DNA of 46,652 nucleotides, taken from contig CAMIME010000014.1 in the NCBI GenBank assembly GCA_946221035.1, positions 1 through 46,652 of the forward strand, written 5' to 3'. This document shows positions 42,254 through 46,652 of this stretch, piece by piece. The notes beneath the pieces were generated by a model that was not told the DNA's origin, did not search any database, and saw only the letters and a list, made by a program, of their open reading frames with translations. Positions within the stretch are counted from its first letter, which is position 1, and each line of letters begins with the position of its first letter. Source of the DNA: an uncultured Campylobacter sp. Its GTDB lineage: Bacteria; Actinomycetota; Actinomycetes; Mycobacteriales; Mycobacteriaceae. The position numbers and the translations under genes are program-made.

Positions 42254-43375
42254 TCATTTTGTGGGATTCCTGTCAAGCAAGTGCTTACGTATAGTGTCGC
42301 GGCTTACACCAGAAGCGTCGTGGAGAGTTCGCTGACTCATGTTTGAGTTTCGCAAAAGCGACGCAGCCAGAGGCCCGCGTTCTTTCGGAGCAATTTCAGA
42401 GAACCGATTTCGATTCTGTCGAACGAGAACTTCAATGGGGTCCTCGCCAGCTAACAACGCTCGACGTCGCGCACGGTAAATATCATTTTCCAGGCTGCTT
42501 AGCGATGCTCCTGAGTATAGGTGGGCGAGGGCTTCAGCTAATTCCGGATTCATCTGAGGATCGTCAAAGAAGCGTTGAATCGCGATTCTGCGGGCGGTTA
42601 GATCGGGGAGGGGAAACTGAACGATTGCTTCGAATCTTCGCCAGATGGCGGAATCCAACAACTGCGGATGATTGGTCGCCCCGATCAACAGCAAACCTTC
42701 AGGCCAGGCATCAATCTCTTGAAGCAAAACCGTGACCAATCGCTTGAGCTCGCCAATCTCCGAGGAATCATCGCGATGTTTGGCGATTGAATCTAGCTCG
42801 TCGAGTAGTAGAACCACGCGAGTCCGCCGAGCGAACTCAAAGACACGATGCACATTAGTTCCCGTACGGCCGAGGAAGCTGCTCATTACAGAGGCTAGAT
42901 CTAAAATCGCAAGAGGAAGATTCAGCTCGTGCGCGATCCACCTGGCAGAAAGAGTTTTCCCTACGCCTGGTTCCCCGACGAAAAGTGCAGTCCTAGTCGG
43001 AGCCAGTCCGGCCTGTAAAAGCAGTGAGCTCTCCCTGTGTTCTTGAACAAGTTGCTCGAGAGCTAGTGTCAGGTCCCGTGGCCAGATCGGGACGGTAGGC
43101 AGTATGACAGGATTTTCGAACTGGAGCAGCGACGTTTTTGTCTCTTCGTCAAGCGGTTGATCGATTGAGAGATCAGTTTTTGCACTGCGAATGTTCTGGC
43201 CTCTTAGTTGCCGCACAATTGCCGAATGCAACTCGGGGTAGTCGGTCCTGTATCTGCGCGCCATGCGCCTCAATGACCCGTTTGAACCGGGAACGGTTGA
43301 GGTGCTAGCCAACTCCACGAGGTGGACTAAGTCCTCGTTTAGTAGTGGTGATTGCGAATCGGGTCGTGCAGGCAT
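42254..43375 (-). CDS. AAA+ ATPase, IetA-like partner of the subtilase
   Basis: 373 residues: an N-terminal helical region, an AAA+ core with Walker A GEPGVGKT (134-141), Walker B LLLDELDS (189-196), sensor IGATNHPQLLDSAIWRRFE, and a C-terminal helix-turn-helix (MSQRTLHDASGVSRDTIRKH) that could bind DNA for autoregulation. Overlaps the protease start by ATGA. An AAA ATPase plus a subtilisin-like protease is the composition of IetAS, described for plasmid stability and listed among defence systems. ATG at 43375 has TATCCT 7 nt upstream. The gene is intact although its partner is broken. Confidence 0.85.
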   Translation of the reverse strand: MPARPDSQSPLLNEDLVHLVELASTSTVPGSNGSLRRMARRYRTDYPELHSAIVRQLRGQNIRSAKTDLSIDQPLDEETKTSLLQFENPVILPTVPIWPRDLTLALEQLVQEHRESSLLLQAGLAPTRTALFVGEPGVGKTLSARWIAHELNLPLAILDLASVMSSFLGRTGTNVHRVFEFARRTRVVLLLDELDSIAKHRDDSSEIGELKRLVTVLLQEIDAWPEGLLLIGATNHPQLLDSAIWRRFEAIVQFPLPDLTARRIAIQRFFDDPQMNPELAEALAHLYSGASLSSLENDIYRARRRALLAGEDPIEVLVRQNRNRFSEIAPKERGPLAASLLRNSNMSQRTLHDASGVSRDTIRKHLLDRNPTK

Positions 43376-43382
43376 AGAGATC

Positions 43383-43388
43383 AGGATA
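43383..43388 (-). promoter_or_regulatory. -10 box TATCCT before the AAA+ gene
   Basis: On the minus strand TATCCT ends 7 nt before the ATG at 43375; predicted leaderless promoter. Confidence 0.45.
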
Positions 43389-43398
43389 GCAAAAAGAG

Positions 43399-43437
43399 GT
43401 GGACTAAAAAGCTCCGCATGCCCTGCATGTCGTCCAC
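43399..43437. promoter_or_regulatory. nested dyads between the AAA+ and AbiEi-like genes
   Basis: GTGGAC (43399-43404) pairs with GTCCAC (43432-43437). Inside lies a second dyad, CATGC-CCT-GCATG (43417-43429). It sits just upstream of the AAA+ -10 box, where a repressor such as the HTH-bearing ATPase could act. Apart from this, the rest of the 196-bp gap shows only a ribosome site for the next gene. Confidence 0.4.
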
Positions 43438-43571
43438 GTTAAACTATCTTGCCTAAGGTATTCGACGGAGCTAATTCTATGGATGCAAGCCATCTAGGGG
43501 TGCGCCGGTTGTACATTTTCTCTAATTGCTCCTCGGTGAATCCCGAGTGTCGGTTTGAAAGGAGGTGGAGG

Positions 43572-44448
43572 ATGAAGCGCGCAGGGGTGCTGGAGACGCT
43601 GGAGTTGTTGGCGTCAGACCAGAGGGGGATTATCACCACGGCGCAGGCGCAGCGGGAGGATATTTCGCGGCTCCACCTCTCACGCCTGGCTGACCAAGGG
43701 GTTATCCGTCGGGCACGCCGAGGGGTGTACTTGCTGCCTTCGCATGCGGAAAGTTCTAGCTCAGACATTCAGGCGGCCTGGCTTTCTTCGGGACCGCAGC
43801 TATTCGCCGGTGAGCGATGGGAGGCCGACAACCCCTGCGTTGTCTCGCATCAGTCCGCCGCAGAGATTCACGGCATTGGAGGGCTGATCCCTTCCAAGCA
43901 CACGTTCTCCACGGCAGGGAAAAAGCGCGCGGTTCAGGAGTATGTTGAAATTCTTGCTGAGCGCCCACTCGAGACGGACGACGTGGTGAGTGTCGGCGGG
44001 TTGCCGGTCACCTCCATCGTGCGAACTATTGGCGACCTGGCGGAAGCGCAGATGAAACGGCAAGATCTCGCGGAACTTGTGGCTGATGGCCTAGTTCTTG
44101 GGGGTAACCGATTCATCGAAATGGCTGCCAAGGCTGGAGCCGTTCGCGCAAAACTACCAGGCTAATACGGGCGCGAACTTGGTTAAAGCACTGAGCGGCG
44201 AAGCAGCCACCACAGAATCCCGCAGAAAGCATCTGGAGCAGCTCCGGGACCTGGTTGAATTGGCCGATGCGTCCGAAATGTTTGCCGCTTACGATAGCGC
44301 CGACGACGAGACGTTCAAGTTCCTAGCGGAAGAAGTCTTTAATAGCTTGAGCGCGTTTCTCGCGAAAAGACACCGCTATATCCCGGCACGAACCCCACCG
44401 CCAACATCACACCACAACAACCTCCCCGATTCAGAAGCGGCTGGGTAA
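43572..44448 (+). pseudogene. AbiEi-family (type IV) antitoxin-like gene with a frameshift
   Basis: The first frame (43572-44165) encodes an AbiEi N-terminal winged helix (ETLELLASDQRGIITTAQAQ, then HLSRLADQGVIRRARRGVYL) and the AbiEi middle domain (VVSHQSAAEIHGIGGLIP; PVTSIVRTIGDLAEA). The expected C-terminal motif (SSKWLPRLEPFAQNYQANTG, then LVKAL) is in the next frame, open to 44448. Removing one G from the run at 44100-44104 joins them into 291 residues, normal for AbiEi. AAAGGAGGTGGAGG precedes the ATG. No AbiEii nucleotidyltransferase gene follows. A sequencing error in the G run is possible. Confidence 0.75.
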
Positions 44449-44458
44449 GCTGACGCCA

Positions 44459-46159
44459 GTGGATTCGGACACGGACAAGGCCTTTCGCTATACGGCGGGT
44501 GAGCGCACCCCGAAGTTGGGAAACATGTTTAACCTGACCGAGGATTATGTTGCAGAGCGCACGGACCACGCGAGCTTTGACCGCGGCCAGAAGATCGAGT
44601 CCGATCGCGTAACCATCACTGAGCGCGGGGAAACGGTGGTGCGCGCCACCGTCACGGCCCCCCACGAGTACGAGGTGTCGCTTCAGCTCCAGGGCACCGA
44701 CATTGTCGCGGAGTGCACATGCACGATTCAGCACGAGTGGTGCCGCCACGCGGTGGCGACGGCGCTGAAGCTGATCCGCCAGGACGGGGAGATCTTCGAC
44801 ACCGAGGTGCGCGAGGCGGCGGCGCGGGATGCGGTGACGCAGGACCCGATCGACGACTACATCTCCAGCATCTCCCATGAGGAACTGGTGCAGCTGGTGC
44901 GCGACCTGCGCATTGCGCAACCCCGGATTGACCTGCCTCTCGAGTTGGGGGCGGCGTTGCACGGGGGTGGGCCGGAGGCCGTCGGTAAGCAGATTGCGCA
45001 GCGGGTGGGCCGTTTGGCGCGCAAGAACCCGGGCTGGTCCGCGCGGCTGACGGCGGAGGTGGCGCAGGAGTGGTTCGGGCTGCTGGATGCGTGCTCGGTG
45101 GCGATCGACCGCGGCTGGGGCGAGCACTTGGTGCAGCCGCTGGAGCTGGCGACACAGGGGATCGGGCAGATGCTGCTGCGTACCGACGACGCCTACGGCA
45201 CCCTGGCGGATGCGTACCGCACCGCGATCATCCTGCACCTGGCCGCGTACCGGCAGGCGCCGCCGACGCCGATGGAGGCCGTCGAGTGGATTGGCTCCCT
45301 GGTGTTCGAGGAGTCCGGTTTCGGCGATCCTGACCTGCAGGATTACGCGGATTGGCTGGACGTGGAGGCCATCGATGAGCTGGAGCGGCGCGTGGAGAAG
45401 CACGTGTCCAACGGCTACGGCGACGGGCTCGAGCTGATTTGCGAGGGCATCGCAAGGCTGCGTGGCGACGACATCGCGCTGGAGGAAATGCTCTCCGGCG
45501 ACGAACTCCTCGAGTTCTACGAGGAGCGCACGCGTGACGACGACGCCCGCGAGCTACTCACCGCCGCGGCCACCGAGCGCGTGTCCAAGAAGCGCCTGGG
45601 CCTGGGCGGCACGGGTGTGACCATGGACGCGCTGACGGAGCGTCTGGACCGCTACTGGGGCCCCGGCACGCTGCTCGAGTTCCGCACCGCGTTTGCCAAG
45701 GCGCACCCGGGCCGCGGCTTCCGCGAGCTGCTGGCCACCGAGGGCGTGACGGCCGAGCAGTCGATCGAGGTCATCGAGGCCGCGCCGAGCTGGGTGCGCG
45801 CAAACCTGCAGCTGTTGCACGCCATGCATTTCGACGACTTCGAGCTGGGCTACCTCGTGGCCACCGAGCACCCCCGCAGGGAGGAGCTGGATCCGGAGCT
45901 GGTGAGCGAGATGGGCACCGTCATCGGCGTGAACGTCAACCGCGCGAAGGGCACGGAGCTGATGTTCACCCTTGTGGAGCACTTCGCAGACGCCGGCGAC
46001 CTGCCGAGCTACAAGCGGATGGAAAGCGAGTTGCGGGACATCCGCAAGTTCGTTTCCGACGACGCCGACGCCCTCGAGCGGTATGAGGAGCTCGTCCGGG
46101 ACCTGCGCACCCGCTACTCCAACCGCGCCGCGATCCGCGAGATCATCGAGCGCGTGTAA
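44459..46159 (+). CDS. SWIM zinc-finger domain protein
   Basis: 566 residues. The SWIM motif CTCTIQHEWCRHAVATAL (CxC-x6-CxH, about residues 85-100) follows a typical lead-in (SFDRGQKIESDRV). The remainder is helical and resembles repeat-type scaffolds; no enzyme motif was seen. SWIM domains bind DNA or protein. GTG at 44459 is the longest start; ATG at 44525 is an alternative. High GC, unlike the adjacent insertion, so it is more like the core genome. Its stop codon forms part of the ftsB -10 box. Confidence 0.8.
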   Translation: MDSDTDKAFRYTAGERTPKLGNMFNLTEDYVAERTDHASFDRGQKIESDRVTITERGETVVRATVTAPHEYEVSLQLQGTDIVAECTCTIQHEWCRHAVATALKLIRQDGEIFDTEVREAAARDAVTQDPIDDYISSISHEELVQLVRDLRIAQPRIDLPLELGAALHGGGPEAVGKQIAQRVGRLARKNPGWSARLTAEVAQEWFGLLDACSVAIDRGWGEHLVQPLELATQGIGQMLLRTDDAYGTLADAYRTAIILHLAAYRQAPPTPMEAVEWIGSLVFEESGFGDPDLQDYADWLDVEAIDELERRVEKHVSNGYGDGLELICEGIARLRGDDIALEEMLSGDELLEFYEERTRDDDARELLTAAATERVSKKRLGLGGTGVTMDALTERLDRYWGPGTLLEFRTAFAKAHPGRGFRELLATEGVTAEQSIEVIEAAPSWVRANLQLLHAMHFDDFELGYLVATEHPRREELDPELVSEMGTVIGVNVNRAKGTELMFTLVEHFADAGDLPSYKRMESELRDIRKFVSDDADALERYEELVRDLRTRYSNRAAIREIIERV

Positions 46160-46162
46160 CCT
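46157..46162 (+). promoter_or_regulatory. -10 box TAACCT before ftsB
   Basis: TAACCT includes the SWIM-gene stop and lies 8 nt before the ATG at 46171; predicted leaderless promoter. Confidence 0.4.
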
Positions 46163-46170
46163 CATACCCC

Positions 46171-46652
46171 ATGAAGCGCCGCAATACCGTCCCCGTGGTC
46201 AACCGTGACCGCGAGGCAGCCAAGCGCGCCGACGCCCCCCGCTCCCGCACCGCGAAGCGGGGGGCCATCGCGTTTCCGAAGCAGGACATGGTGTCCGTGG
46301 TCGTGCTCATCGCCGTGGTCATCCTGGTCCTGCTGGCTATCGCCGCGCCGCTTCGCAACTACTACGAGGGCCGCGCCGAAATCGCCCGCGCGCAGGACTC
46401 TATCGCGCAGCTTGAGGCGCGCAAGGAGGCGCTGGAAGCCGACATCGCCATGTACGACGACCCGGCCTTCGCCGCCCAGGAGGCCCGCCGCCGCCTGGGG
46501 CTGATGGATGAGGGCGAGACCGCCTGGCGCATCATCGATCCGCGCATGACCGCCCCCGACACCATCACCACCGCGCTTGAGGACATCCCCGACGCCCGCT
46601 CCTGGCCCCAGGTGCTGTGGGATTCGCTGCGCCCCGCCGAGGACACCCCACC
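46171..46652 (+). CDS. ftsB: septum formation initiator FtsB/DivIC-like protein (partial)
   Basis: The first 160 codons are visible; the gene runs off the right edge. A basic N-terminus (about 40 residues) is followed by a membrane helix (VSVVVLIAVVILVLLAIAAP), then a coiled coil (YYEGRAEIARAQDSIAQLEA) and the DivIC signature ARRRLGLMDEGETAWRIID. A divisome protein. In mycobacteria and corynebacteria it follows eno directly; here nearly 8 kb intervene. Confidence 0.9.
   Translation, partial: MKRRNTVPVVNRDREAAKRADAPRSRTAKRGAIAFPKQDMVSVVVLIAVVILVLLAIAAPLRNYYEGRAEIARAQDSIAQLEARKEALEADIAMYDDPAFAAQEARRRLGLMDEGETAWRIIDPRMTAPDTITTALEDIPDARSWPQVLWDSLRPAEDTP

Larger units (their letters stand above)
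38387..42257 (-). pseudogene. subtilisin-like (S8) serine protease, IetS-like, split by an IS element
   Basis: The N-terminal part (42257-41258) and C-terminal part (39597-38387) are separated by the IS and one target-duplication copy. Joining them gives 2211 nt, a continuous 736-residue frame reading FSLVDHYRVLDEQDG across the junction. The restored protein has a full S8 set: Asp281 (VAVFDGG), His312 (DHGHDV), oxyanion Asn413 (AAGNNG) and Ser497 (GTSFAAP). It has no signal peptide, so it would act inside the cell. GC is near 50%. The 4-bp overlap with the AAA+ gene shows the two were one unit. Encodes the protease partner of an IetAS-type module; now presumably inactive. Confidence 0.88.

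Noticed and set aside
44098..44448. A separate 116-residue gene, or an AbiEii toxin, after AbiEi
   Set aside because: Only a TTG start inside AbiEi and no nucleotidyltransferase motif; its N-terminus fits the missing C-terminal part of AbiEi after a frameshift.

Overview
The window looks like a chromosomal segment of a high-GC Corynebacterium, roughly two thirds G+C by eye. The gene order is the corynebacterial/mycobacterial one: malQ-fadD15, hemW-hrcA-dnaJ2-rsmE-phoH-ybeY-corC, era-recO-uppS, zur-znr, glyS, dgt, dnaG, and mazG-(porin-like)-lytic transglycosylase-eno-ftsB. No rRNA, tRNA or CRISPR array was recognised. Assignment to the genus rests on gene order and family resemblance; no database search was possible.

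Layout. 1-8.4 kb: an M3 oligopeptidase, two tiny membrane proteins, a DUF222/HNH protein, 4-alpha-glucanotransferase, acyl-CoA synthetase and an unknown protein. 8.4-15.4 kb: a heat-shock and ribosome-maintenance run (hemW, hrcA, dnaJ2, rsmE, phoH, ybeY, corC), tightly packed with several 4-base overlaps. 15.4-20.1 kb: an accessory metabolic block (butanediol-type dehydrogenase, pyridoxal kinase, a MazEF-like toxin-antitoxin pair, and gntK-fmdB-formamidase on the opposite strand) that separates corC from era. 20.1-30.5 kb: era-recO-uppS, the zinc regulators zur and znr, glyS with two unknown partners, a second DUF222/HNH paralogue, a large TPM-domain protein and dgt. 30.5-36.1 kb: a patch with four copies of a palindrome-ended element of about 100-140 bp, a DUF559-like protein, a barnase/barstar-like pair, dnaG, an OGG-fold protein, mazG and a small secreted porin-like protein. 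36.1-38.3 kb: lytic transglycosylase and enolase.

38.4-44.45 kb is a lower-GC defence-type insertion. It holds an AAA+ ATPase and a subtilisin-like protease arranged like the IetAS plasmid-stability/defence pair, and a frameshifted AbiEi-type antitoxin gene. The protease gene is cut by a 1645-bp IS481-like element with a 15-bp target duplication. Removing the element and one duplication copy restores a continuous 736-codon reading frame with all catalytic motifs. A SWIM zinc-finger protein and the start of an ftsB/divIC gene follow.

Three signals run across gene boundaries. (1) The 11-mer CGTCGATAAGC occurs 17 times (either strand), against well under 0.1 expected by chance. It falls in several reading frames and between genes, so it looks like a DNA-level signal. 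(2) Many genes carry a TANNNT-type -10 box 7-8 nt before the start codon, which implies widespread leaderless transcription. (3) Both DUF222/HNH genes have, about 50 bp upstream, an inverted repeat whose arms are DnaA-box-like (TTATCCACA/TTGTCCACA).
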